Below, one piece after another: positions 33,741-44,918 of a stretch of 64,000 nucleotides of DNA. The position numbers and the translations under genes are program-made. How positions within the stretch are numbered: the first letter of the stretch is position 1; each line of letters begins with the position of its first letter. The notes beneath the pieces were generated by a model. It saw only the letters and a list, made by a program, of their open reading frames with translations. It searched no databases and was not told the DNA's origin. The stretch comes from Pezicula radicicola (lineage: Eukaryota > Ascomycota > Leotiomycetes > Helotiales > Dermateaceae), in NCBI GenBank assembly GCA_003008705.1, contig PDUO01000079.1, positions 3,044 to 67,043 of the forward strand, written 5' to 3'.

Positions 33741-36700
33741 ATGAGCGATCCAGAGCAATTACCTAAGGCGGAGGTTGTTGCCCCTACAGCAGCAACAACC
33801 CAAACCCCAAGTATCAATCGACACAACAGACGAGTACCTCTCCAGCAAGGAGAAATTTGAGTAAGAGCCCCCTCCCTTAATTCATTCCTCCCACAAGCAC
33901 ACTCCCCTTCACGTCACGTCACATCACATGACTGACCGCGCATCCCCCTCCCCCCCTCGTCCAGCCTCATTGCCCTTCACGGTTTCTACAGTGTCAGCAA
34001 GGAAGCCTGGGATAGCGAGAAAGAGAACTCGAGCTCCTGGCTGAAAACCCTGGTTGTGGCGAGAAGCTGGCAAGCACGAATCGTGCGGTATAGCTGGGGT
34101 GCGACGGACTTGGTGGAGGGGTTGTATATGCGCTAGGCGATTAGGAAGGAGGCGCTTAAGCTGCTAGTGGAGTTAAAGGAGCTGAGGCAAGGACAGGAAA
34201 CGGTTTGTTAAGGGTCATTAGCGATTTGAAGGTTTGGTAACTAATGTGTGAGGTGTAGCCGTTGCCGTTGGTGTTCTTTGCGCATGATATTAGAGGTATC
34301 ATCGTTAAGGAGGTGAGTTGAGTTGAGTTGGGCAAGTGCTAGATTGAGCTAGTCATGTTGATGCTGATACTGATATTTGGATATAGGTGTTGGTTCTAGC
34401 GAGCCAGTATGGGAATGAGTATACGGATATTCGGTGCTCAACGCGTGTCCTAGTAATGAACCCCAATTCCCAAATGTCTAAGAATAGAAAGTCTTCTAAT
34501 ACTCATCATAATTGTTCTTTGGCTGTCCTCACAGAAGCAACAGCGTTAATAATATGGAAACCAACATTGCCCGGTTTCTTCTTGCAGGAAATGAACAACC
34601 AAAGGTACGGCGCAAGATGCAAAGTGCCTCGCGAATTCCATTATTGCAGTGAACAATTCTTTCCTACAAACGAGGATGATTATTCGAGCGCTCATCACTA
34701 GCGGTTTTTCGGAAATGGACAACATACGAGAGCAGGTGAGAGCAACGCAACGGTCGTACTCACTATTAAAGTTTATGTTGATTGCGTCTTTAGATTTTTG
34801 ACCCGTCCACGACTTGCCTACGCACCCCTTCAGAATTTTATTTTGCAATTAAAAGGCCGCATAAGGAGTTAACACAGGAGCCCGAGGGTGATGACTTCTA
34901 TGGAATTACTGGCAAAGTGATGAATAGGGCTGCGTCTTGTGAGTGCATCTCTTGAAATCCACCCGCGTTGCCGTAACTTTGCTGATCGACGACACTAAAA
35001 CCATGTGACACAGTTCCCTGCCGTGAAGATGGAATCTCTCCATTTATTGACGTTATTGAATCCCAAGCTGTCCCGGTCTATCAATTAAAGACTCTACGGG
35101 ACCCTACACATAGGTTCAGCTGGCTAGGGAAAGATAAAACCTTCAAAGACTGGCAAGCCCATCAACAGACGCACTTCTTGCACATCTATGGCTCACCAAG
35201 CATCTCTGAAGCTGCCGAGTACGCTTTTGCGGTGCTTGGTGATGCCAGAGATAGTATATTAGTCGATAAAATCATGTACTTCAAATTCGACAGACACGAC
35301 ATACGCCGCAATTCCATCGGTGCCATGGCCAACACATTCCTATCCCAGATTCTCAGCCGATGGCGAACCTCACCAGCAGAACTGATACAGGACCTCGAAC
35401 CACCTGACTTCAGCGACTGCTGGACCGACAAAGACGCTTTCATCTTCCTGGATAAGATCAGGAAATGCCTGCGGCATTCAGGATAGGTGAACTAGATCTT
35501 GGATGGTCTAGATCAGTGTGACGTGTCTGGCCACTGGCTCCTGAGTGAGATCTTAGGTGTCGCAGCACGCTCGGAGCAGTTCTTTAAGGTGATTGTAACG
35601 AGCGTTGATGATAAGTATATCCGCGATGCGCTCTCGGAGTTTCCTGAAATTGACCCTAGAAAACACGAGACGGTTCAGCCGGTTGGAGAGACTCGTCCTG
35701 AGTCTGATTTTGCACTGTTAACGGAAGTGGTCCAGGATCGGCCCCAGCTTAGTTTTATCGAGCTAAAGATTCGAGAATTAGTACATTCTTGTAGGGATGA
35801 TGACCAGCTGCGCCGTCTGCTCTTAGAATGGCTGCGGAGTTCACGATTTGCACCGACACGAGCAATAGAGAAAGACATTCAATTTCTTACCCCGCCCGCA
35901 CCAAAGAAACTTATCTAGAGGATATTGGAGTCAGTAACGGAGGATAGACGGCCTTGGGCTCGGAAGCTCATAATGTGGATCATGCACGCTGTTCGACCAC
36001 TGGCCCCTGCCGAGCTTGAAATCGCACTTGCAGTGGATGAAGCCTCAGAGGAATCTAAAATCGAGTTGAATGCTTGCCTTGATATTATGGAAGACATGAA
36101 GGATTGTTTTGGACCTCTGTCATAGAAAATGGCGAAGTACATTTTTGTCATCCGTCCGCAAGGGAGATATTCTCACCCGAGAACGCTGCGTCCGACGACC
36201 ACCGTCCGTGGTATGTATTGCACAATCCAAAGAAGACCATAGGAAGATTTTCGACGTCTGTCTACATTATCTCGCTCTTCCTGATGTTCAAGATTAGATG
36301 GTGGTTGCTTGCAAGGCTTCACCGAACACCCAACCAATCCTCGAAGGCAATTCAGATCTCCTGTCTTACGCTATTCAGTTCTGGCCGGGGCATTGCCGAT
36401 TGGGATGTATAACTAACTCTGCTGGTAAAGGATCGAGAACCCTCTCCAAATTTCTAGGCAACAAGAAGGCGATTTAGAGTTAGGCAGCCGCGAATTGGTA
36501 CTTCTCCAACCTACGCACCCGATCGGATAAGTCTTTCTTGTTACCCTTACCGATTATTGCATCTCTTGGATTGGGAACACTAGTCGTTGATCTCGTCGAG
36601 AGCATGAATTAAAAGGAGAAAGACAAAGTTGTCCCGTTCGCGCTTACGGAAGCTGCACGGAACGGCCACAAGACTGTTGTGCAGGCGCTCATGAAAGCTT

Positions 36701-39433
36701 CAGATATTGGTGAGTCTGACTATCTAGAAGCAATAGTAGTGGCGGCGCTTTCGGGTCAGTTTGACATCCTAGCTAGCCTGTTGAAGCATGTGTGGGCAGA
36801 GTTCAAAGACATCAAGTTGCCCAATATAATTACTTCCCGGATGGTATTTTTTGGTGCCGACACTGTTGGAAGCTCATCTGAAAGCAGCTGGGGATGCCAA
36901 CCCACCAGCCCAGTCCAACTACGCGCCACCTATTTACATCGCAGCCATGAGGAATCACCTTAGCACCGCTGACGCCTTGTCGAAGTACAGAGCTAGCCCT
37001 GATGCTCCTAACACTGATTGGAAGGATTGCCTCCCGATTATTGTGGCGGCTAAGCATGGCCATTCCTCGATAGTCAAGAAGCTCGTCGAAGCTGGCGCGT
37101 CTGTGGAAGGGAAAGGCAGTGAAGGCAAACCTTCCCTGTGGTGGGCAGCGTTGCTTGGTCAGCACAAAGCCGTCCAGGCTCTCATTGATGCAAAGGCAGA
37201 CAAGAGCAGCGTTGCCGTAAGTCTGACCGAGGAAATCGATTGGCCGATCTTCCTCTCGACAGCGAGTGCTGGCTTCCTGAAGTGTAACCCTTCTTGCCTA
37301 CGGTGTGGGCCCCAACATCCCCAGGACGACGAAAAGTTACCCACGACATGCCCTACGTTGGGCCGCAGCTGTGGGAGATGCTGAAATGTATCGTCAACTT
37401 CTACAGCGAGACACAAACGTCGATGGGGCGGAGGATGACAAACCCATCCTCCACGCCGTCACATCGGGCAAGCGGGAGGTGGTGGATTTGTTCATTGAGA
37501 AGGGCGCAGACCTCAACGCGATGGTTGACAATAACACCCTTGCAACCACTCCTCTCATCATGGCAGCGGAACTGAACCTTGTGGGCCTGGCCAAACTTTT
37601 GATTGAGAAGAACGTCAGTATTGACCTTGCCCTTTCATCAGGAGTCACCGCACTCTACGATGCGGCCCGCAGAGGGTTTGTTGAGATAGTAAAGGTGCTC
37701 ATTGCTGCTGGTGCAGATCTCAAGACGGTGGCATACGAGAACAAATAGGGCGTAGTCCATGTAAGTTACGCCCAGGAGGAGTGTCTCAAGGTTCTCCTCG
37801 ACGCCGGAGCAGATATTGACGCCGTCTGCAAAGATGGTACGGCCTTGTACCTTGCTGTATTTAATGGCAAGATCGAGGGGGCGAAGCTCCTTATTTCGCG
37901 TGGCGCAAATCCTGAGATTCTGTGCCAAGCACAAGATTTCTGGGACGATGTCTACAACCCTCTCCAGGCAGCATCAGCGCTAGGTCATCTGGAGATCGTG
38001 CGTGCCCTTCTTGAAGGTGGCGCTAACCCCAAGACAAAGACCCCAAGGGGTGCTACGCCGTTAATCCTAGCTGTTGCATGCAACAAAGAGGACTGTGTGA
38101 AAGCACTGCTGGAGTACGACGCGGACCTCGAAGCTATGGACGAGAACAACGATACAGCTCTCCACAATATCGACACAACTACATCGCCGTCTATTACTAA
38201 GCTGCTGGTCAACCGTGGTGCTAACATTGAGCATCGTGGTCGGGAAAACTACACATTCCTTGGCAGGGCGGTCGCTAACGACGCCTATGATATTGTGAAG
38301 TATCTCCTGGAGAAGAAGGCCATCATCAACGTAGTTGGTGGTTATCAAGCCGGTCCCTTGCACCTCGCAGCGGGCATAGGCAAGCTCGAAACCCTCAAAC
38401 TGCTCATCCAACACGGCGACGTCAACCTCGGGGATCCAAACAACAGTGGCACACCCCTCCAATCCGCGCTCTACACCTCCAACCAGATTGAAGACGAAAC
38501 AGCCAGGACCACCATCGTCCGGTACCTCATCGAAGAAGCAAGCGCTGACGTCAATACACACGTCGGCTACTTCGGCTCCGCCCTCAACATCGCCTGCCTA
38601 GGCAACACTCTCGATCACATCAGCCTCATCCTCGAAAAGGCGCCGACCCGCACTGGGCCGACACCTACGGCCGACAACTTATCCACTACGCCTCCTTCAA
38701 GACCATCGACCACGTTCGGCTGTTCCTCAACGTAGGTGTTGACGTGGCAGCTAGTAGTAAAATCGGGCAAACGGCCCTACACATCGCTGTCGTGAGCGGG
38801 CGCATCGATGTTGTGGAACTAATCCTCTCCAAAGCTAAGAACTTTATCAGTGAGCCTGATTCCGATGGCTGGACGCCGCTGATGTGGGCGTGTAGGCTGT
38901 GCGATCAGTGCGGCGCGCCAGCGTCTATTAAACCAGCTATTATCAAGCTGTTGATTTCCGAGGGCGCGGATCTCTGGGCGAGGGAGAAAAGGGAGGATCA
39001 TAAGTGGTCGGCGCTGAAATTGGCGAGGTATCGTGGTGCGAGTGAGGAGGTGGTGAAGTTGTTGACGCCGAGAGTAAAGAGTAGGATTGGGAAGGGGGGT
39101 AAGGAGGAGGTTTGGGATGTCAAGTTTCATTCTTCCAAGCGTGGGCCACGCACGCAGGGGTATTGTGATATTTGTTTGTTTGTGAGTCTACTCTACTCTA
39201 CCCATTACTCCTTCTCGCTCCTGTAGTTTGATTTTTTTTTTTAACTTTGTTGTCTATTTTACTAATAACCCGAACAGGGCATCTACGGCACAGCGCACGC
39301 ATGCACGGAGTGTCTCGATGCCTTCTACATCTGCTTCAAATGCAGGAGTCGCAAAAAGGAGTTCCATCCGCAGTACGATAAGTGGGAGGTGGAGGGGACG
39401 GAGTTTAATGCAAGGACGATCATGGGCACCTAA
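33741..39433 (+). pseudogene. NLR-like protein: hydrolase-like, degenerate NACHT, ankyrin repeats, Cys-rich tail; inactivated
   Basis: ATG 33741 starts an N-terminal alpha/beta-hydrolase-like domain (LIALHGFYSV; VFFAHDIRGIIVKE, where the nucleophile Ser of an HSxGG-type elbow is Asp and one Gly is Arg). Next is a NACHT-like NTPase: the P-loop position reads HIYGSPSISEAAEYAF with no GKS/T, the Walker B-like ILDGLDQCD is at 35496-35522, and a winged-helix-like block follows (RRPWARKLIMWIMHAVRPLA). About 36640-39080 holds many ankyrin repeats (GHLEIVRALLEGGANPKTKT). The tail has CxxC pairs (YCDICLF; HACTECLDAFYICFKC), like a ZZ/RING finger. Introns: 33861-33964, 34203-34258, 34313-34386, 34736-34793, 34939-35013, 39182-39277. 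In-frame TAGs at 34134, 35484, 35493, 35916 and 37746 fit Gln or Trp losses. Frameshifts occur near 33810, 36115, 37295 and 38645. The family sits in cytoplasmic non-self recognition and cell death. Confidence 0.75.
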
Positions 39434-39848
39434 GGCTTGACTGACTGTAGGCTGAGCGTCTATTTATCGGCGGATCCGAAACTGGCGTAAAGTAATCCTT
39501 GTGATACATTTTCACGAGTAATACGGATGCTTTGGGGGGCGGTATAGTAATAGCTACCATAATGCCATATTAACGGCCTTTACCTTTATACCTTCGGAGA
39601 AATTTTATTTCTTGGAGTATAGTTATATAGTAGGAGCGGATAGCAAACGATTCACAGATGGGTTGGTTATTATTATAAGGTAGGAAAAGAAGAGGATTTT
39701 TCTCTAGTATAGTATTATAAGTTTCTCTTGGAATAAAATAAAACAACTTTTATTTAAGTTATTACTGTCGGTTCCCTTTATCAGCTAAGTGCTCTCGTAC
39801 CCCCAATTCTCTTGTAAGCAAGCGTTCGTCACCAAAGCCCTTGCAAAC
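39434..39848. other. Intergenic, AT-rich towards 39.7 kb
   Basis: No reading frame of note. This region takes the place of the missing 3' part of the terpene-cyclase gene. Confidence 0.4.
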
Positions 39849-40435
39849 TCACCAAATAGCCCAACTCACGCCTCCAAGAGTGTTGTCGAACAACCGTTGG
39901 TACAAGCTTGCTACGGACAGGTACACCTAACACAGGGCTACACTCCAAAAGTATAGCTCCGTCGTGTCAGGGCCTACAACACCTCTGTAGAACTTTCCTT
40001 CGCGTTTTCCAACGTCATTCTGAATCCACCATTTTGCAAACATCCAGTGGCCTAGCGTAGCGCCAACGGCCATAACAGCAAAGGTGCCACCGATCCTGCG
40101 CGCAACTGCAGGCGCATGGCTCCACTCATACTTGGCATTCTTTACTATACCATATACCATGCCACAGTCAATGATCAGCCAGACCGTGAAGACAGATCGC
40201 TCAAGCGGAGACTCGGCGACATAGAGCGCATACACCTCTTCCTAAGCAAAGTTGAGAGCGAGAGCGAGAGCGAAGAATGGCATGCTACATAACCGTGATC
40301 GAAGGGATTCGCAAACATATAACAGATAGCACAGAGTCCACAGGCCTCCTCCAACTTGAAGAAGTAAATTACAGGTAGGTACGACGTGGGAAGGAACATG
40401 AAGAGGGGGGGTGGGGGTGTATCGTTAGAGCCCAT
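39849..40435 (-). pseudogene. PaxB-type integral-membrane terpene cyclase, truncated with stops
   Basis: ATG at 40435 starts MGSNDTPPPPLFMFLPTSYL, and a KLEEACGLCAICYMF helix follows. After a frame change near 40290 come MPFFALALALNFA, TAG (40242-40244; Trp expected in the conserved W-E motif), EEVYALYVAE, then VWLIIDCGMVYGIVKNAKYE, WSHAPAVARRIGG, ATLGHWMFAKWWI, FWSVALC, TAG (39927-39929; Gln expected) and VYLSVASLYQ, ending at TGA 39849 near a possible GTGAGT donor. The hydrophobic helices, NFxWE-like site and EWSHAP(L/A)V.R motif fit the small seven-helix cyclases of indole-diterpene and meroterpenoid pathways, or their widespread orphan homologues. No P450, prenyltransferase or PKS lies nearby. 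The last exon is gone. Confidence 0.6.
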
Positions 40436-42017
40436 GATTGATTGATGCGAGAGAATGATGACGCGAATTGAAAATCAAGGAGTAGTGGAGGGGGAATTGC
40501 TGCTAAAGCTAATGGTTCAGTCTCTCGGAGAGAGCTTGTTGTTGAAGCATGCAGGTGTGAGTCGACTATTGAGAATGCTGAGCATGAGCAGAATATGAAC
40601 GGCAAAGAAGAGGACAAGAACTGCTCGTACCATCCCTCTTCGGTACGTAAATGCCGGATGACAAATGGCTTACCCATCCTTAACAGGTCATCCAGCCTTT
40701 CGTGAAGATGGGATGCTGCTACAAAGGCCTCAAGCTATTCTGTATCAAGACGAGCGCGGCTTAGAAAAAAGTTCTTCAGGTTCAGTTCCCTCACTTATTC
40801 TAATTCGAAAAAGCAGCTATCATGATATTTTACCTCTCTATAGGTTGGAGCAACCTAATAATACCCCTTCATTTCGGGCTGTTGCAGTAAGGATGTAAAT
40901 AGAACCGTTAAGGCTTATTTTCTTGTGTATGTTTTATTAGCTTACGCGATATAGATTGACCAGCAGAGGAAGAAATATACCATGGAATGGTTTTTGGTGG
41001 AAAGGGTATCTTGTTAATATTTCCCAAAAAATCAGGAACAGTGGTTACCAAATGATGGATCTAAATCCAATATAGAGAATTATATCTATGCAGAGCTTCG
41101 GATACTTCTTCGTTTGTGCGTACGCGTATTCATTTGGTCATCTACCTATGTATGTGCATAACATGTTTTCCGGTATAACGATGCAGATCTTCAGTCCTGA
41201 AGAATATTAATCAGGATGGAGAGAGAGGGAAAGTGTGTTGAGGATAGTATATATTCTTCTCTGGTGCCCACTCTTAAAATAGTCTTCAGTTAATCTTCAA
41301 CCTTCTAAGTCAATAATCCATTGACTTATTCATTTGGTTCATTCATTTGTTTTGTCGGTTGTACTAAGAACTAAAGACCTGCCTGCACCTGCTCTAGTAT
41401 ACTCGTGAGTGCTATTATATCTTGATTCGAAAACCCACCTAATATCGTTCTTGCGAGTAAGAGTTCGCGAGTAAGTACTTGCTGTAGCCTGAGGAGTTCC
41501 TTCTAGCTTTGACAGGAGATGAGACGCCCGTCGCCGAACAAGTGTCAAGCCTCAAGCGTTCTCGCCTTACGGAGGTAAGGTAGCTAGCTCGTTAGTCAAA
41601 AAGCTTACTCCCTGCTCTCGAACCGGATAAGAGTCTTATCAGTAAACCTCACTTGCTCGATCCGTTGTATACTGGCTTAAAGTTTGCGCTACAAACTCGA
41701 CATCAAGTGTGGCCTGTATAAACGCTAAGAGTGAGTATCGTTGTCGTAGCTTAAATACATCCAGAAGCTCACGGGACGCTTGTTTAAGATTGAACATAGA
41801 GCAAAATGCTACTATATATATAAGACTAGTATCTTACTGAATCTAGGAAGATATATAATTAAATAATCTAAAAGCTGGTACATACGACCACAGACTAAGG
41901 AGAACTGGGCATCCCGTCCCGCAAATGTACAGCTGTCAATGATTTCGAAGACTTCATTGTAAAGGTCTACTTGTCGTTAGCAGCATTTCCTGATATTGAA
42001 AGTCAACTTACCATAGA
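40436..42017. other. Intergenic; no supportable gene
   Basis: Short frames occur (40665-40898 plus; 41339-41548 minus) with no motif. From 41200 to 41900 the sequence is mixed and possibly repeat-derived, but no terminal repeats were seen. Confidence 0.35.
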
Positions 42018-42343
42018 ATTTGTTCTCCAACGAAGCCTGCGGTTATATGATCGCTGCTCAGCCCCAAAAGAATGCCCAGGAGAGGTTGGTCTCCGAGTTG
42101 ATGTCTTACCCAAATGCTGCTTGGGACGCTATAATTGCTTAAGCGAACCAGACTCCTGCGAGCTTGCAAGATGCGGAAACCATTAAGATCATTGGAAACG
42201 TCATGAAGACCAACGTTTCGACTTGTACTTGTGTGGGAAGCTACTTCTACCCTCAAATTTGCCGTATATACTTAGACATGTTATCTATGTACCGAGCAAC
42301 CAGCCAAATAATATCTGAAGCGGTGCAGCGGGATGGGGGATAT
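42018..42343 (+). pseudogene. CRM1/XPO1 exportin fragment
   Basis: The frame NLFSNEACGYMIAAQPQKNA, then LMSYPNAAWDAIIA, TAA, ANQTPASLQDAETIKIIGN, VMKTNVSTCTCVGSYFYPQI and RIYLDMLSMYRATSQIISEA aligns from memory with the central HEAT-repeat region of the nuclear export receptor CRM1 (LP N.AW..II / MKTNV...S.G..F..QI.RIYLDML..YR..S..I). The TAA (about 42140) replaces Gln. Only about 108 codons remain, with no start or other exons. It ends abruptly at about 42343, 48 bp before a fragment of an unrelated gene. Confidence 0.8.
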
Positions 42344-42390
42344 TAATGCTAGCATGTTTGTGGTCATCACTATCAGTTTCTATTTTGTAG

Positions 42391-42639
42391 CAAGCTGTCC
42401 AAGAGCTAATCATGAAACGATTTGACAAAGCCTCTACCGAAAATGCGCATACCACTTCCTCTCCACCGCCAACGAACGGCAGCACCATCAAATCCAGACC
42501 AAAAGTCAAGAAAGAGAAGGCAGTTAAGGCCGAAGACTCTGATGAAGAAGAGGACGAGCAACTTGGTTTCAAGGAAACATCCAGAGTCAGACATAAGGAA
42601 ATCCTTTCTTGGTCTTCAAAGCTCAATTCCTCCCTATAA
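42391..42639 (+). pseudogene. UAF30/SWIB-type protein fragment (DEK_C end plus acidic linker)
   Basis: An intron-like end (TTTTGTAG, 42383-42390) precedes QAVQELIMKRFDKASTENAH, then a Pro/Thr linker, SRPKVKKEKAVKAEDSDEEE and a divergent end to TAA. The (V/I)QELIM.RFDK motif at an exon start is the last helix of the DEK_C domain of fungal UAF30/SWIB chromatin proteins, followed in them by a basic/acidic linker. The SWIB domain itself is absent. It directly follows the CRM1 scrap, including what appears to be its own upstream intron end, so the two came from separate loci. Confidence 0.5.
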
Positions 42640-43580
42640 ACCTGATTCCAAGCACTTAGACTTCAATTTTGGGTTTTCTTTTCTTCTGTTTGCTGTTTTC
42701 AACTCTCTTTATACACACCCTTGTGGCTAAACCGAGCTAACCTTACTAAAGTCTCTTGGTGATCCACAATCAGTTGAATCGGAGGCCTTCCCTTTATTGT
42801 TTGTAAAGCTTAGCTTTTGCCCTGATTTTCTTGGAAGAGAGCACCGGACACTTAGGAGTTTATAATTTGTTGATTTTTTATTCTTTGTTTTAGTACTAAG
42901 ATAGAAGGTACGTTTTTATTATAGATAGATTACTTAGGCCCGATTAAATTTGTACAACTATTGTCAAGGTCTCACTTTATCTGCGTAGATGTTCTCGTAT
43001 AGTAAACTTGTTTAATTTATTCTTACGAAAGGTCTTGGAGGCTCTTGCTTGTCGCTTTCCAAGTGTCGTCAAAAGCATAACGAGCATCTACAAAGTCAAT
43101 CTCGGCATCTTTCATGAAGAGGCTGAACATCCCAAAGCCACCATTAGTAAAATGACACTCGCCTTAGAGAGAAGTTATGGAGTGAAGAAGTGGACATACC
43201 GAACAACCTCTATACAACGGAGGCTTCCTGCATCGAGGAAGTGGAGTGTTGGTTTGGCGGAAGGGCCGTTGGAAAGTTTATCATCAGCCATTTCTGTGAC
43301 TACCAGGACTTAATATGAAATAAATAGAGATAAAAACAAGTTAATTGTACTGTAATGACGGCTTGTGGTGGATTTTTTTTTGGCTTGGAATCCCAGAGAA
43401 AGAGCTTTGAGACAGAGCCGCTGGTGGAGGTTGAGGCCTCGTTTTGTAGTGCGCCAAGTACTCCTGTTGCTCATCGCTGGGTGTCGTGGTCATATGAGGC
43501 GACAGTCTGGCGTCGACCTGAGGCAGTGGGTTACTTCCACCAATTGCTCCTCGATTTCAAGGAAAGAAATGCTTGGTCCC
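42640..43580. other. Unassigned, part of the fragment mosaic
   Basis: A minus-strand frame near 43190-43295 reads MADDKLSNGPSAKPTLHFLD, and plus-strand frames at 43008-43313 and 43355-43687 are partly protein-like (SYEATVWRRPEAVGYFHQLL). None could be assigned to a family. Confidence 0.25.
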
Positions 43581-43830
43581 AGGCGTGCCAGCATGGCAGC
43601 TTAAGCGACCGAAAACCCTACGCCAGAATCAGAATCAGATGCTACCTCCGAAGTTGCAGAAGAGCCCGCTCGGGAAACAGTGATTGAGCAGGCAAAGAAG
43701 TTTCTCGAAGATGACGAAGTGCGTGATGCATCGACCGACAAGAAGATGTAAGTATACTTCCAACCACTGAGCTTCTTCATTGACAGCAAGGGACTCCAGA
43801 TGAAATGCTCTAGTACTCCTTCCACCCTCG
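43581..43830 (+). pseudogene. Pex14 N-terminal-domain-like fragment
   Basis: The frame (VPAWQL, shift) ATENPTPESESDATSEVA then VIEQAKKFLEDDEVRDASTD, KK ends at a GTAAGT donor (43749), and after intron-like sequence the frame FFIDSKGLQ appears. (A/E)..FL.D..V..A...KK..FL.SKGL is the pattern of the Pex14 N-terminal domain of peroxisomal import factors and related fungal proteins. The TAA at 43602-43604 and the frame jump show decay. Family call moderate; the start ATG is not defined. Confidence 0.5.
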
Positions 43831-43839
43831 TCCTCGTAC

Positions 43840-43991
43840 TCCCATACTTGCCCTAAATTTACAGAACGAGCCTTTGCTACTTTCGCGGCCGGTTTTCGTC
43901 CTCTCTTCTTAGGTAACTGTGCGATTGGATCGGGGAGGGTGTTATCTTCGGGAGGATCATATAGTGCGTCGCTGTTGATACTGAAATCGTC
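43840..43991 (-). pseudogene. AT-hook protein fragment
   Basis: The minus-strand frame DDFSINSDALYDPPEDNTLP, then DPIAQLPKKRGRKPAAKVAK, carries a classical AT-hook core (RGRKP flanked by Lys). It continues ARSVNLGQVWEYEDEGG towards 43840 and runs on antisense into the Pex14-like fragment. There is no start, stop or other domain. It is a scrap of a nuclear DNA-binding protein of unknown identity. Confidence 0.45.
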
Positions 43992-44615
43992 TCAGAAGCA
44001 CGCTAAGTACTCGACTATTACCGACACGAGTTCTTTTACTTTCTCACTCACAAGCCCAAAGAAACACTCGAACACGTCACAATCAATACAAGAAACCAAA
44101 GACCGAAATGTGGTTTTCTATAAATTATTACAACAGTGGACGAAAAGGATTAGATAATTTCGTTCAAAAATATTATATACTTCCTTTCGTACCATACACA
44201 CTCGCCGGGGAATTACACTTCACCAGCTTTAAATTCTAAGGATACAAGAACCTAAAAGAATTAGCCGAGCGATGTTTAAGAGTTAAGATACTTTCCTAGT
44301 TCTAAACATTTAATTAATCTTGTAAGGCCATTTTACGTTAAATCTTGTAGATATTTCTATCTACTGCTTCGTCCGCAGCCTTATTTATCTACATACTACA
44401 TCTATACCGGCCTTAACGGAATGAAAAAAAAATTAAAAAAAATTGGATTGACCTAATGGGAAACACCGTGTCCGTACAGAGATCTGGTTTCGATATAGTA
44501 GCGACTTCTAGGGCAGATGGGGTTTGCGGGTTGATTGTCGCCATACTGGGCTCTATTCTCGTGCGGCTTGGGGGAAGAGGTGTGTAAAGGAGGCAGAGAT
44601 GATGAGAGGAACGAC
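43992..44615. other. Unassigned, partly AT-rich
   Basis: No motif recognised. Two A-runs lie near 44424-44442. A plus-strand frame at 43939-44157 has Ser-rich low-complexity translation and no support. Confidence 0.3.
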
Positions 44616-44621
44616 AATTAG

Positions 44622-44918
44622 AGACGATCGAGAGCCCGGCGCAAAGAATACCTGCAAGAACTCGAAGCCCGATTGTGGCAATGCGAATTACAAGGTATCA
44701 AGGCCTCTGCGGAGACACAGGCGGCTGCGAGAAGGATCGCGGATGAAAATAAGAAATTGAGGTCATTGTTGGCTCAGCATGGAATTGGACAAGACAGCAT
44801 CGAGGCCTACTTGCAATCGATCGATCAAGTAATCGCAGGCCAGTACGCAGGGTACGAGAGCTTCGAGAAAGGCAACATCAATACAGGAATTGAAGGAGAG
44901 GTAGTAAAAGGGCGATAG
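44622..44918 (+). pseudogene. bZIP transcription factor fragment (basic end plus leucine zipper)
   Basis: The frame starts with a basic-region end (RRSRARRKEYLQELEARL), then a zipper-like helix (QCELQGIKASAETQAAARR, IADENKKLRSLLAQHGIGQD) and SIEAYLQSIDQVIAGQYAG, to TAG. The string ENKKLR.LL.QHG(I/V)G.DS(I/V)EAYL is typical of a family of ascomycete bZIP regulators. The N-terminal half of the basic region is not recognisable upstream and the C-terminal part is missing. The remaining frame is open, but no start codon with a full DNA-binding region exists. Confidence 0.65.

Noticed and set aside
38067..38561. 164-codon minus-strand open frame
   Set aside because: Antisense to ankyrin repeats of the NLR-like gene; no motif and no independent start or splice context.
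29319..39433. Treating all frameshifts as assembly errors
   Set aside because: Some fall in homopolymers and may be errors, but stops at Gln/Trp sites and the clean genes at 52-56 kb indicate real pseudogenes; kept as a caveat for individual indels.
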